Source: Thauera sp.
GTDB lineage: Bacteria > Pseudomonadota > Gammaproteobacteria > Burkholderiales > Rhodocyclaceae
DNA length: 8,420 nucleotides
Reading direction: 5' to 3'
NCBI GenBank assembly: GCA_023150215.1
Contig: JAKLLJ010000137.1
Coordinates: 1 to 8,420 of the forward strand
Shown: in pieces, positions 1 through 6,124 of the stretch
Layout: every line of letters begins with the position of its first letter
How positions within the stretch are numbered: the stretch's first letter is position 1
The notes under the pieces: model-generated
Told to the model about the DNA's origin: nothing
Database searches by the model: none
What the model saw: the letters and a program-made list of their open reading frames with translations, nothing else
Position numbers and translations under genes: made by a program

Positions 1-1235
1 CCAATCAATCCAAGCGCCACGCCCCCCATTCCGATCGCCGCCCGGGCGCCAAGCGCACGGCCGCCGATCACGGCCGCAATGCCGAGCTTGAACGCAAGGT
101 TGGCGAGCATCGCGATGCCGATCGCGGTCACCGTGACGCCGAGCTCGAGGCGCTCCAGCGCATACAAGCGCAGGCTGGACAGCGTGATTGCATCGACGTC
201 GGTCAGACCGGACGCGAAGGCGAGCGCGTAGAGCCCGCGGCTGCCGGCCATCTCGGACAGCCAGGCGGCAGCGAGCAGCACCAGGGCGTAGGCAGCGCCA
301 AAACCGAGCGCGGTCTTCAACTCGGTCGGATTGCCGGTCGCGGGCAACACCGCCCCGCCGCGCTCGGGCAATTGTCGCCAGTGCCACAGCGCTCCGAGCA
401 CGCCGAGCGCCAGCGCCGGAATCAGCGCGCGAGCCAGCGTGGGCGCCACCCCTGGCGCGACCACGGTGGCAATCACCGCCACCCGCAGCACCATCACCAG
501 ATTGGCGATCACGATCACCAGCGCCGCCATCGCACTCGCGGCCGGAAACGCGCGCGCCTGGCGCGCATACAGCAGGGTGGTCGCGGTACTCGACGCCAGC
601 CCGCCGAACACGCCGACGAAGACCGCGCCATAGCGCACCCCGACGAGTTGCAGCGCGGCGTAACCGGCCAGGCTGACGCCGGCGATCAGCACCACCATCC
701 GCCAGATCTGATGCGGGTTGAGCGCACCGTAGGGGCCCATCTCCTCGTTGGGCAGGATGGGCAGGATCACCAGCGACAGCACGCCGAACTGCAGGATCGA
801 GATCCAGTCGCGCGCATCGAGCCGGGTCGCGAGGCCGCGCAACTGGGCCTTGAAGTACAGCAGCACGGTGGTGGCCACCGCCAGCATCACGGCAAGCTGG
901 GCATGACCGAGCCAGGTCGCAGCGCCCAGGCAGTAGCAGACGACGAGCGCGGCGACCGAGGTGGTGCCGGGATCGGACGGGTCGGGATGGCGCAGGTAGG
1001 CGGCGACGATGGTGAGCGCGACGATCACCAGGCCGGCGACGAAGGGTGCGAAGCTGCCCAGTTGGCCGCCGAGCATGGCCGCCAGCGCGCCGAACATGCC
1101 GACCAGGGCGAAGGTGCGCAGGCCAGCGCGCGCCGAAGGCACGCGCTCACGCTCGAGACCGATCAGCAGACCGATTCCGGTGGCGATCAGGAGGGCCTCG
1201 ATCTGGGCGGCATCGAGCGGAGCGGCGTCAGGCAC
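1..1235 (-). CDS. MgtC/SapB-type membrane protein with C-terminal DUF4010 region (3' end cut by window edge)
   Basis: I translated this frame by eye from GTG 1235 to the window edge: 411 codons without a stop, so only the extreme C-terminus is missing. Residues 22-30 read GLLIGLERE, the hallmark of the first MgtC/SapB helix. They are followed by AGLRTFALVG and several hydrophobic helices. The second half has the DUF4010 signatures NPTELKTALGFG (about 302-313) and SGLTDVDAITLS (about 342-353). It is a polytopic inner-membrane protein. MgtC proteins are linked to magnesium limitation and modulation of membrane ATPases, but the long MgtC-DUF4010 form has no settled function and a transport role would be a guess. 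The start is uncertain: GTG 1259 is in frame, further GTG and TTG codons lie upstream, and none has a good ribosome binding site. GTG 1235 places the first helix at the usual distance from the N-terminus. The gene is transcribed divergently from the response regulator. Confidence 0.85.
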   Translation of the reverse strand, partial: MPDAAPLDAAQIEALLIATGIGLLIGLERERVPSARAGLRTFALVGMFGALAAMLGGQLGSFAPFVAGLVIVALTIVAAYLRHPDPSDPGTTSVAALVVCYCLGAATWLGHAQLAVMLAVATTVLLYFKAQLRGLATRLDARDWISILQFGVLSLVILPILPNEEMGPYGALNPHQIWRMVVLIAGVSLAGYAALQLVGVRYGAVFVGVFGGLASSTATTLLYARQARAFPAASAMAALVIVIANLVMVLRVAVIATVVAPGVAPTLARALIPALALGVLGALWHWRQLPERGGAVLPATGNPTELKTALGFGAAYALVLLAAAWLSEMAGSRGLYALAFASGLTDVDAITLSSLRLYALERLELGVTVTAIGIAMLANLAFKLGIAAVIGGRALGARAAIGMGGVALGLI

Positions 1236-1418
1236 GGGGCAGGTCGGGTTCGTGGGCACAGGCTTCGGGGCGACAGCCGCCTGATGATACGCCGACGCCC
1301 GCCGGCGATGCGCCAAACGAACCCGCACGCGCTAGCATTGCGCTCCTGAACGTGACCGACCTCCTGCAGTGGGGCGTGTTGCGCTCCTCCCCGGACCGCA
1401 GGACATCGAGAGGACGAC
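1236..1418. promoter_or_regulatory. Divergent intergenic region between the MgtC-like gene and the response regulator
   Basis: This 183-bp gap must hold the promoters of both flanking genes. On the minus strand TATCAT (complement of 1284-1289) is a reasonable -10 hexamer and would start transcription near 1277, just upstream of the GTG candidates at 1259 and 1235; no good -35 box is visible. On the plus strand GAGAGGA at 1408-1414, four bases before ATG 1419, is a clear ribosome binding site for the regulator gene. I could not identify a convincing sigma-70 pair on the plus strand. Confidence 0.4.
1338..1388. repeat. Direct repeat TTGCGCTCCT (two copies) upstream of the response regulator gene
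   Basis: The 10-mer TTGCGCTCCT occurs at 1338-1347 and again at 1379-1388, 41 bp apart (about four helical turns), in the short leader of the response regulator gene. The position and phasing would suit a regulator binding on one face of the DNA, for example autoregulation. A 10-bp repeat in GC-rich DNA could also be chance, and it does not resemble the CTTA boxes near yjcH. Confidence 0.3.
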
Positions 1419-2096
1419 ATGAAGCTGTTGCTGGTTGAAGATGACCCGACGCTGGCGGAGGGGATCGCCGAGTTTCTGCGCGGCCAGGGCGACGAGGTGA
1501 GCGTGGAAAGCGACGGCATGCGCGCCGACCGCCTGCTGCAGGAGACGACGTTCGATTTCGTGCTGCTCGACGTCGGCCTGCCCGGGCTCGGCGGCTACGA
1601 GCTGGTGCGGCGCATCCGCAAGCGCGGCCAGCGCATGCCGGTGATCGTGATCACCGCGCGCGATGCGCTCGACGACCGCATCTACGGCCTCGACCTCGGC
1701 GCCGATGACTACCTGGTCAAGCCCTTCGAGCTCGCCGAGCTGAGCGCGCGCATGCGCGCGGTGCAGCGCCGCGGCCGCAGCGCCAACGCCTCGCTCGGCT
1801 TTGGCGCCCTGGTGCTGGACGTCGACGGCCGCCTCGCCGAGCTCGATGGCGAGGCACTGCCGCTGAGCGGGCGGGAGTGGGAGGTGCTGGAAGCGCTGGT
1901 GCGCGCCGATGGCCGCACGGTGACGCGCGAAGCCCTGCAGGGTGAAGGCAGCGGCAATGCGCTCGAGGTCTGCATCTCGCGCCTGCGCCCGCGCCTGGAG
2001 GCCGCCGGACTGCTGATCCGCACCGTGCGTGGCTTCGGCTATCGCCTCGAACGCGCCCGGGAGCGCCGCGACCGTGCCGACCAGCCTTCGCCGTAA
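1419..2096 (+). CDS. OmpR-family response regulator, TctD/QseB-like
   Basis: The 225-residue protein has a receiver domain (about 1-118) and a winged-helix DNA-binding domain (about 125-213). All receiver residues are present: acidic pair D8/D9, phosphoacceptor D51 in VLLDVGLPG, T79, and Y98/K101 in DDYLVKPFE. The C-terminal domain contains LSGREWEVLEALV, NALEVCISRLRPRLE (recognition helix) and the terminal RTVRGFGYRLE hairpin typical of the QseB/PmrA/TctD subgroup. Once phosphorylated it should bind direct-repeat DNA and regulate transcription. The segment joining the second and third helices (TREALQGEGSGNALEV) looks about six residues shorter than usual. ATG 1419 has a ribosome binding site at 1408-1414. 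The last 23 bases overlap the kinase gene, so the two are co-transcribed and probably translationally coupled. The TctD-like label is subfamily inference; tricarboxylate transport genes are not in this window. Confidence 0.93.
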   Translation: MKLLLVEDDPTLAEGIAEFLRGQGDEVSVESDGMRADRLLQETTFDFVLLDVGLPGLGGYELVRRIRKRGQRMPVIVITARDALDDRIYGLDLGADDYLVKPFELAELSARMRAVQRRGRSANASLGFGALVLDVDGRLAELDGEALPLSGREWEVLEALVRADGRTVTREALQGEGSGNALEVCISRLRPRLEAAGLLIRTVRGFGYRLERARERRDRADQPSP

Positions 2097-3510
2097 GCTC
2101 TTCAGCAGCCTCGCGGCACCGACCGGCCTGCTGCTGGCGATCGCCGGCGCGGTGGCCTACGGCACGGCGAAGGGGATGGTCGCCGACGCCTACGACCACA
2201 ACCTGCTCAACCTTGCACACGCGATCGCCACCCATGTTCACCCGGCACCGGACGGCCTCACCCTGACCCTGTCCTCCGAGGTGGAGGCGGTGCTGCGCAG
2301 CGACACCCGCGACCGCATCTACTTCCGCGTCCGCGATGCGCAGGGCCGCCTGCTCGGTGGCGATGCGAGCCTGCCGCTGCTCGACGACAATGACGCGCTG
2401 TCCGCGCTGCCGGTGCCCTACTCCCAGCTCGGTCGCGAACCCGCCCCGGCGCCGGTGCCACGCGTGCCATCGAGCCGCCCCCTGTTCCGCGACCTGATGC
2501 ACGAGGCACAGCCCATCCGTGCGCTGCGCCTGTACCGGGACCTGCCTGGCGGCGGCTTCTACGTCACCGTGGCCGAGACCCTGGTCAAGCGCGACGAGGC
2601 GATGGATCGCCTGCTGATCGGCTTCGCCTCCGCCGCCGGCCTCCTCTTGCTGGCGGCGAGCATCGCGGTCGAGTTCGGCATCCCGAGCGGGCTGGCGCCG
2701 CTCGAGCGCCTCGAGGACTCGCTGCGCAAGCGCTCGGGCGCCGACCTGTCGCCGATCGAACCGGCCGATGCCCCCGACGAAGTGCGGGAAGTGGTGCGCG
2801 CCCTCAACGGGCTGCTGGAACGACAACGCACCGCCAGCGAGCGCCAGCGCGAGTTCCTGCAGGATGCCGCACACCAGTTGCGCACCCCGCTGGCGGGCTT
2901 GCAGATGCAGCTCGAACTGCTCGAATCGCGGCCGCTCGACGCCACCGCACGCACACGCCTGCGCCAATCGGTCGCGCGCGTGACCCGGCTCGCCAACCAG
3001 CTGCTCACGCTCGCGCGTGCCGAGGCCGGCGGTCGCCTGATCGCGGGCAGCAGCGAGGTCGACCTCGCCGGACTGATCGACCCGATGGTCGAGGACTGGG
3101 TCGACCGCGCTGACGTGCGCGACATCGACCTGGGCGTCGAGCGCGAAGCAGTGCGCGTGCAGGGCGACCCGACCCTGCTCCAGGAACTGGTTGCCAACCT
3201 GATGGACAATGCCCTCAAGTACTGCAGCGGAGGGGGACAGGTGTCGCTGCATTGCGCCCGCGCGGGCGACGAGGTCTGCATCGAGGTCAGCGACGACGGC
3301 CCGGGCATTCCGCACGAGGTCCGCGCGCTGGTCTTTGAACGCTTCTACCGTCATGCCGGCAGCAGCGCCAGCGGCAGCGGCCTGGGCCTGTCGATTGCGC
3401 GCGAGATCGTGCGTGGCCACGGCGGCCGCATCGAGATTGGCGACGGTCCGCACGGACGCGGAACCTGCGTGCGCGTCAGGCTACCCCTGAATCGCGCCAC
3501 GAAAGCCTGA
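2074..3510 (+). CDS. Sensor histidine kinase, TctE/QseC-like
   Basis: Membrane sensor kinase of 478 residues from GTG 2074. TM1 lies at about 10-32, a periplasmic region of about 145 residues of the TctE-type 2CSK_N kind at 33-178, TM2 at about 179-202 and a HAMP-like linker at about 203-255. The H-box REFLQDAAHQLRTPL has phosphoacceptor H267. The ATPase domain has the N-box NLMDNALKY (N375, N379), DDGPGIP (D407), FERFYRH and GSGLGLSIAREIV (about 434 onward), so it looks catalytically intact. It should autophosphorylate and pass phosphate to the upstream regulator. Periplasmic domains of this type are associated with sensing carboxylates; the ligand here is unknown. I chose GTG 2074 because GGGAG at 2059-2063 precedes it at suitable spacing and the protein then opens with SLRRKLF just before TM1, as in relatives. 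ATG 2029 would add 15 residues and deepen the overlap. It converges on actP. Confidence 0.92.
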   Translation: MPTSLRRKLFSSLAAPTGLLLAIAGAVAYGTAKGMVADAYDHNLLNLAHAIATHVHPAPDGLTLTLSSEVEAVLRSDTRDRIYFRVRDAQGRLLGGDASLPLLDDNDALSALPVPYSQLGREPAPAPVPRVPSSRPLFRDLMHEAQPIRALRLYRDLPGGGFYVTVAETLVKRDEAMDRLLIGFASAAGLLLLAASIAVEFGIPSGLAPLERLEDSLRKRSGADLSPIEPADAPDEVREVVRALNGLLERQRTASERQREFLQDAAHQLRTPLAGLQMQLELLESRPLDATARTRLRQSVARVTRLANQLLTLARAEAGGRLIAGSSEVDLAGLIDPMVEDWVDRADVRDIDLGVEREAVRVQGDPTLLQELVANLMDNALKYCSGGGQVSLHCARAGDEVCIEVSDDGPGIPHEVRALVFERFYRHAGSSASGSGLGLSIAREIVRGHGGRIEIGDGPHGRGTCVRVRLPLNRATKA

Positions 3511-3549
3511 ACGCCCCGCCGCGACGCCGGCAAGCGATCGCGGTGGACG

Positions 3550-3589
3550 AAAAACCGCGGGGCGGTGAGCCTTCGCCCACCGCCCCGCG
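3550..3589 (-). terminator. Rho-independent terminator of yjcH-actP, possibly bidirectional
   Basis: A perfect 12-bp inverted repeat (3556-3567 with 3578-3589, outer arm CGCGGGGCGGTG) encloses a 10-base loop in the gap between the converging kinase and actP genes. Read on the minus strand, the stem is followed by five T residues (A-run at 3550-3554), the classic intrinsic terminator layout for the actP transcript. On the plus strand it is followed by the weaker TTGTCTT (3591-3597), so it may also stop kinase transcripts. Confidence 0.8.
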
Positions 3590-3642
3590 CTTGTCTTCAC
3601 CGTCCGGCAGCACCCTTGAGGATGCCGCCGGCGGCTGGTTGC

Positions 3643-5361
3643 TTAGTGCGACGAAGCCGACGACGCGCCGATACCGGTTTCCGAGCGCACCTTCTGCGCC
3701 ATGTAGCCGGCACGGTCTTCCTTCGCACGCGCGCTGTTGTCGAGGATCGAGAACAGCCAGATGCCGATGAAGCCCGCGGCCATCGAGAACAGGGCCGGCG
3801 ACGCGTACGGGAACAGCGCCGAACCCTTCGGGTTGCCAAGCGTGACTTCCCACACCGACGGCGACACGACGGTCAGCGCCACTGCGGTGATCAGGCCGAG
3901 GAAGCCGCCGATCGTCGCGCCGCGGGTGGTGCAGTCCTTCCACAGCACCGACATGAACAGCACCGGGAAGTTGGCCGAAGCTGCGATCGCGAAGGCCAGC
4001 GACACCATGAAGGCGATGTTCTGCTTCTCGAACGCGATCCCCAGCACCACCGCGATCGCACCCAGCACCAGGGTGGTGATGCGCGACACCTTCAGTTCGG
4101 CAGCCGAGTCGGCCTTGCCCTTCTTGAACACCGTGGCGTACAGGTCGTGCGACACCGCCGAGGCGCCCGACAGGGTCAGGCCGGCCACCACTGCGAGGAT
4201 GGTCGCGAACGCCACCGCCGAGATGAAGCCGAGGAACACGTTGCCGCCGACCGCGTTGGCGAGGTGGATCGCCGCCATGTTGCTGCCGCCGATCAAGCCG
4301 CCCTTGGCGTCGAGGAAGGTCGCGTTGGTGGACACCAGCACGATCGCGCCGAAGCCGATGATGAAGGTGAGGACGTAGAAGTAGCCGATCCAGGTGGTCG
4401 CCCAGAACACCGACTTGCGGGCTTCCTTGGCATCGGGCACGGTGAAGAAGCGCATCAGGATGTGCGGCAGGCCGGCGGTGCCGAACATCAGCGCCATGCC
4501 GAAGGAGATCGCCGAGATCGGATCCTTGATGAAGGAGCCCGGTCCCATGATCGCCTGGCCGACGGTGGAAGCCTCCAGCGCGGTCTTCCCGGTGGCAGCC
4601 GACACTTCGGTCTTGACGCGGACCGCATCGGCGAACAGCGCCTCGGGCGAGAAGCCGTAGTTCAGCAGCACCATGAAGGCCATGAAGCTTGCACCGGCGA
4701 GCAGCAGGCAGGCCTTGATGATCTGCACCCAGGTGGTCGCGGTCATGCCGCCGAACAGCACGTAGATCATCATCAGCGCGCCGACGATCACCACCGCCAT
4801 CCAGTACTCGAGGCCGAACAGCAGCTTGATGAGCTGACCGGCACCGACCATCTGCGCGATCAGGTAGAAGGCCACCACGACCAGGGTGCCCGAGGCCGCG
4901 AAGGCGCGGATCGGGGTCTGCTGGAAGCGGTAGGCCGCCACGTCGGCGAAGGTGAACTTGCCAAGGTTGCGCAGGCGTTCGGCCATCAGGAAGGTGATCA
5001 CCGGCCAGCCGACCAGGAAGCCGATCGAGTAGATCAGGCCGTCGTAGCCGCTCGCCATCACCGCCGCGGAGATACCGAGGAAGGACGCCGCCGACATGTA
5101 GTCACCGGCGATCGCCAGGCCGTTCTGGAAGCCGGTGATACCGCCGCCACCGGTGTAGAAGTCGGCTGCCGACTTGGTCTTCGCCGCCGCCCATTTGGTG
5201 ATGTACAGCGTACCCGCCACGAAGGCGGCGAACATCATGATGGCCGTCCAGTTGGTGGCCTGCTTCTCGGCCTGGCCGAGGTCGCCGCCCGCAGCGAGCG
5301 CCACCGAGGACAGCAGGGCGAGCACGAGGCCGCCTGCGAGTTTCGCATTGCTACTGATCAT
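3643..5361 (-). CDS. actP: Cation/acetate symporter ActP
   Basis: A 572-residue member of the sodium:solute symporter (SSS) family, matching E. coli ActP across its whole length from memory of that sequence. It imports acetate, and in relatives glycolate, with a cation across the inner membrane. A signal-like N-terminus (LAGGLVLALLSSVALAAGG, about 8-26) is followed by NWTAIMMFAAF and the SSS core with GGGGITGFQNGLAIAGDYMSAASFLGIS (71-98). Further ActP-typical blocks are AERLRNLGKFTFADVA, LFGTAGLPHILMRFFTV-like sequence, NNMAAIHLANAVGG-like sequence and ILAVVAGLTLSGASAVSHDLYA; the protein ends RSETGIG...SSH. The segment at about 236-283 appears roughly 15 residues longer than in E. coli. ATG 5361 overlaps the yjcH stop as ATGA, with AGGAGG (complement of 5369-5374) seven bases upstream, so the genes are translationally coupled. 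Acetyl-CoA synthetase, which precedes yjcH in E. coli, is absent here. Confidence 0.96.
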   Translation of the reverse strand: MISSNAKLAGGLVLALLSSVALAAGGDLGQAEKQATNWTAIMMFAAFVAGTLYITKWAAAKTKSAADFYTGGGGITGFQNGLAIAGDYMSAASFLGISAAVMASGYDGLIYSIGFLVGWPVITFLMAERLRNLGKFTFADVAAYRFQQTPIRAFAASGTLVVVAFYLIAQMVGAGQLIKLLFGLEYWMAVVIVGALMMIYVLFGGMTATTWVQIIKACLLLAGASFMAFMVLLNYGFSPEALFADAVRVKTEVSAATGKTALEASTVGQAIMGPGSFIKDPISAISFGMALMFGTAGLPHILMRFFTVPDAKEARKSVFWATTWIGYFYVLTFIIGFGAIVLVSTNATFLDAKGGLIGGSNMAAIHLANAVGGNVFLGFISAVAFATILAVVAGLTLSGASAVSHDLYATVFKKGKADSAAELKVSRITTLVLGAIAVVLGIAFEKQNIAFMVSLAFAIAASANFPVLFMSVLWKDCTTRGATIGGFLGLITAVALTVVSPSVWEVTLGNPKGSALFPYASPALFSMAAGFIGIWLFSILDNSARAKEDRAGYMAQKVRSETGIGASSASSH

Positions 5362-5666
5362 TTGCCCGCCTCCTCGACGATTTCACGGGTGAGCTGGTCG
5401 AACTCGGAGTTCGCGCGGCGAACGTAGAAGCCGGTGATCAGGATGGTGAACACGATGACACCGAAGCCGACCGGGATGCCGACCGTCATCACGCCCTCGC
5501 CCAGGCGGGCGGCGAGCGATTCCTTGTTGAACGCGATGAGCGCGATGTAGCCGTAGTAGACGAACATCATCACCATGGTCAGGGTCCAGCCGAAGCTGGA
5601 GCGCGTGCGTACCAGCTTCTGGTACTTGGGGTTGGCGGCGATTTTGGTCGCCATATCGTTTTCCAT
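5358..5666 (-). CDS. yjcH: YjcH-like DUF485 membrane protein
   Basis: A 102-residue DUF485 protein with two predicted membrane helices, about 26-46 (GWTLTMVMMFVYYGYIALIAF) and 60-82. The C-terminal signature TGFYVRRANSEFDQL (78-92) corresponds to the TGIYIWRANGEFDRL stretch of E. coli YjcH. Its biochemical role is unknown; the constant pairing with actP suggests an accessory role in acetate uptake. ATG 5666 is preceded five bases upstream by a near-perfect Shine-Dalgarno sequence AAGGAGG, which favours it over the second ATG four codons later. It is the first gene of the two-gene operon with actP, and its TGA overlaps the actP ATG by four bases. Confidence 0.93.
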   Translation of the reverse strand: MENDMATKIAANPKYQKLVRTRSSFGWTLTMVMMFVYYGYIALIAFNKESLAARLGEGVMTVGIPVGFGVIVFTILITGFYVRRANSEFDQLTREIVEEAGK

Positions 5667-5671
5667 ATCTC

Positions 5672-5678
5672 CCTCCTT
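5672..5678 (-). promoter_or_regulatory. Strong ribosome binding site of yjcH
   Basis: The complement reads AAGGAGG, an essentially consensus Shine-Dalgarno sequence five bases before ATG 5666. It decides the yjcH start and implies high translation of the operon. Confidence 0.85.
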
Positions 5679-5691
5679 CGTCGATGAAAGG

Positions 5692-5709
5692 ACCGGACGC
5701 TTGTCCGGT
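5692..5709 (-). promoter_or_regulatory. Perfect 7-bp hairpin in the yjcH-actP leader
   Basis: ACCGGAC (5692-5698) and GTCCGGT (5703-5709) form a perfect inverted repeat with a four-base loop. It sits 26 bp upstream of the yjcH start codon and 13 bp upstream of its Shine-Dalgarno sequence, so it would be transcribed in the 5' leader. It could stabilise or fold the mRNA, or be a palindromic protein site. There is no U-run, so an attenuator is unlikely. Confidence 0.5.
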
Positions 5710-5732
5710 TGCGCGAACCTTAGGATCGCAGA

Positions 5733-5795
5733 CTTACATTCCGCTTACGCGGGTATAAAAAATTCTTTTTTTGACAGATACTTACATCAAACTTA
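5733..5795. promoter_or_regulatory. Two tandem CTTA-N7-CTTA boxes: candidate OmpR-family regulator sites
   Basis: Box A has CTTA at 5733 and 5744 and box B has CTTA at 5781 and 5792, an 11-bp period in each. Both boxes open with the identical 8-mer ACTTACAT (5732-5739 and 5780-5787), 48 bp apart. A fifth CTTA lies at 5719. Direct half-sites on an 11-bp period are the known geometry for OmpR-family regulators; the PmrA box of the QseB/PmrA/TctD subgroup is likewise a tandem TTAA-containing repeat. Box B overlaps the candidate -35 and box A lies just downstream of the predicted start. The obvious candidate binder is the response regulator encoded at 1419-2096. The repeats are visible; the binding is inference. 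Confidence 0.5.
5762..5790 (-). promoter_or_regulatory. Candidate sigma-70 promoter for yjcH-actP
   Basis: On the minus strand TTGATG (complement of 5785-5790) and AAGAAT (complement of 5762-5767) match sigma-70 consensus at four of six positions each and are separated by exactly 17 bp. Transcription would start near 5755, giving a leader of about 90 bases. The stretch is strikingly AT-rich (A-run and T-run at 5756-5772) for this GC-rich region. A plus-strand TTGACA at 5771-5776 overlaps it but has only a poor -10 partner (TAGCGA, 5794-5799). Confidence 0.4.
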
Positions 5796-5844
5796 GCGAT
5801 TTCTTGCATGCAGCCGGCCTTTCGCTGCACGCCCTCGGCGAGAT

Positions 5845-5891
5845 GCAAGCTGGATTCAGCTTGCCTGTGCCCGGCGCGGCAGAAGCCGCGC
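5845..5891. repeat. Two consecutive perfect stem-loops
   Basis: GCAAGCTG (5845-5852) pairs perfectly with CAGCTTGC (5857-5864) around the loop GATT. Ten bases later GCGCGGC (5874-5880) pairs perfectly with GCCGCGC (5885-5891) around AGAA. Neither is followed by a T-run on either strand, so they are not standard terminators. They may belong to the neighbouring REP cluster or to an untranslated RNA. Confidence 0.5.
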
Positions 5892-5939
5892 AACGGCGGT
5901 GCGGGATGCGAGGAGTGCGGGTGGGGCGGAGCGGCTGCA

Positions 5940-5998
5940 TTCGCGGCTGCCGCCGCGCCTACGCGGCAGCGCCCTGTAGGAGCGGCGGCAGCCGCGAA
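5940..5998. repeat. Facing pair of REP-like palindromic elements
   Basis: Two 23-base copies in opposite orientation lie at 5940-5962 (minus) and 5976-5998 (plus), separated by 13 bp. They differ at one position: GTAGG, then A or C, then GCGGCGGCAGCCGCGAA. Each copy begins with the tetranucleotide GTAG and carries an internal GCGGC-GGCA-GCCGC hairpin. That is the layout of REP elements mobilised by REP-associated tyrosine transposases (RAYT), and the inverted arrangement is a typical BIME/REPIN doublet. No transposase is encoded in this window, so it would be a non-autonomous copy acted on in trans. The long inverted repeat could also form a single large hairpin. The family assignment rests on shape and the GTAG head. 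Confidence 0.65.
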
Positions 5999-6080
5999 CC
6001 TTCGGCGCCCCTCCTTACCCGCCCCCGCCCAGACGCCCCTCCCAAACTCCGCCCGAACGCCCGCCCACCCCGCCTACGCC

Positions 6081-6124
6081 GCAACCCGCGTACTGCGCAA
6101 CCCGCGTACTGCGCAACCCGCGTC
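6081..6124. repeat. 16-bp tandem repeat, about 2.7 copies
   Basis: The unit GCAACCCGCGTACTGC occurs at 6081-6096, exactly again at 6097-6112, and partly at 6113-6124 before diverging. It lies 21 bp beyond the stop codon of the methyltransferase gene, in its presumed 3' untranslated region. Short exact tandem units like this usually arise by replication slippage and may vary in copy number between strains. Confidence 0.75.

Noticed and set aside
372..1349. 325-codon plus-strand open frame antisense to the MgtC-like gene
   Set aside because: Low-complexity H/R/Q/G-rich translation; the minus strand encodes a coherent membrane protein with family motifs over the same bases.
2029..2073. ATG 2029 as the start of the sensor kinase
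   Set aside because: It would lengthen the overlap with the regulator gene to 68 bp and add a non-conserved 15-residue leader; GTG 2074 has better spacing to a GGGAG site.
1717..3453. 578-codon minus-strand open frame antisense to the regulator and kinase genes
   Set aside because: No recognisable motif, and it lies opposite two intact two-component genes.
3565..5427. 620-codon plus-strand open frame antisense to actP and yjcH
   Set aside because: Its translation is low-complexity and rich in H, R, G, Q and E, with no family resemblance, and it is opposite an unmistakable ActP. It is a by-product of GC-biased codon third positions.
5754..5772. A-run/T-run as an intrinsic terminator
   Set aside because: There is no GC-rich stem next to the T-run; the AT-rich block fits better as the core promoter region of yjcH-actP.
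6081..6124. CRISPR-like array
   Set aside because: The 16-bp units are directly adjacent with no spacers, so this is a simple tandem repeat.
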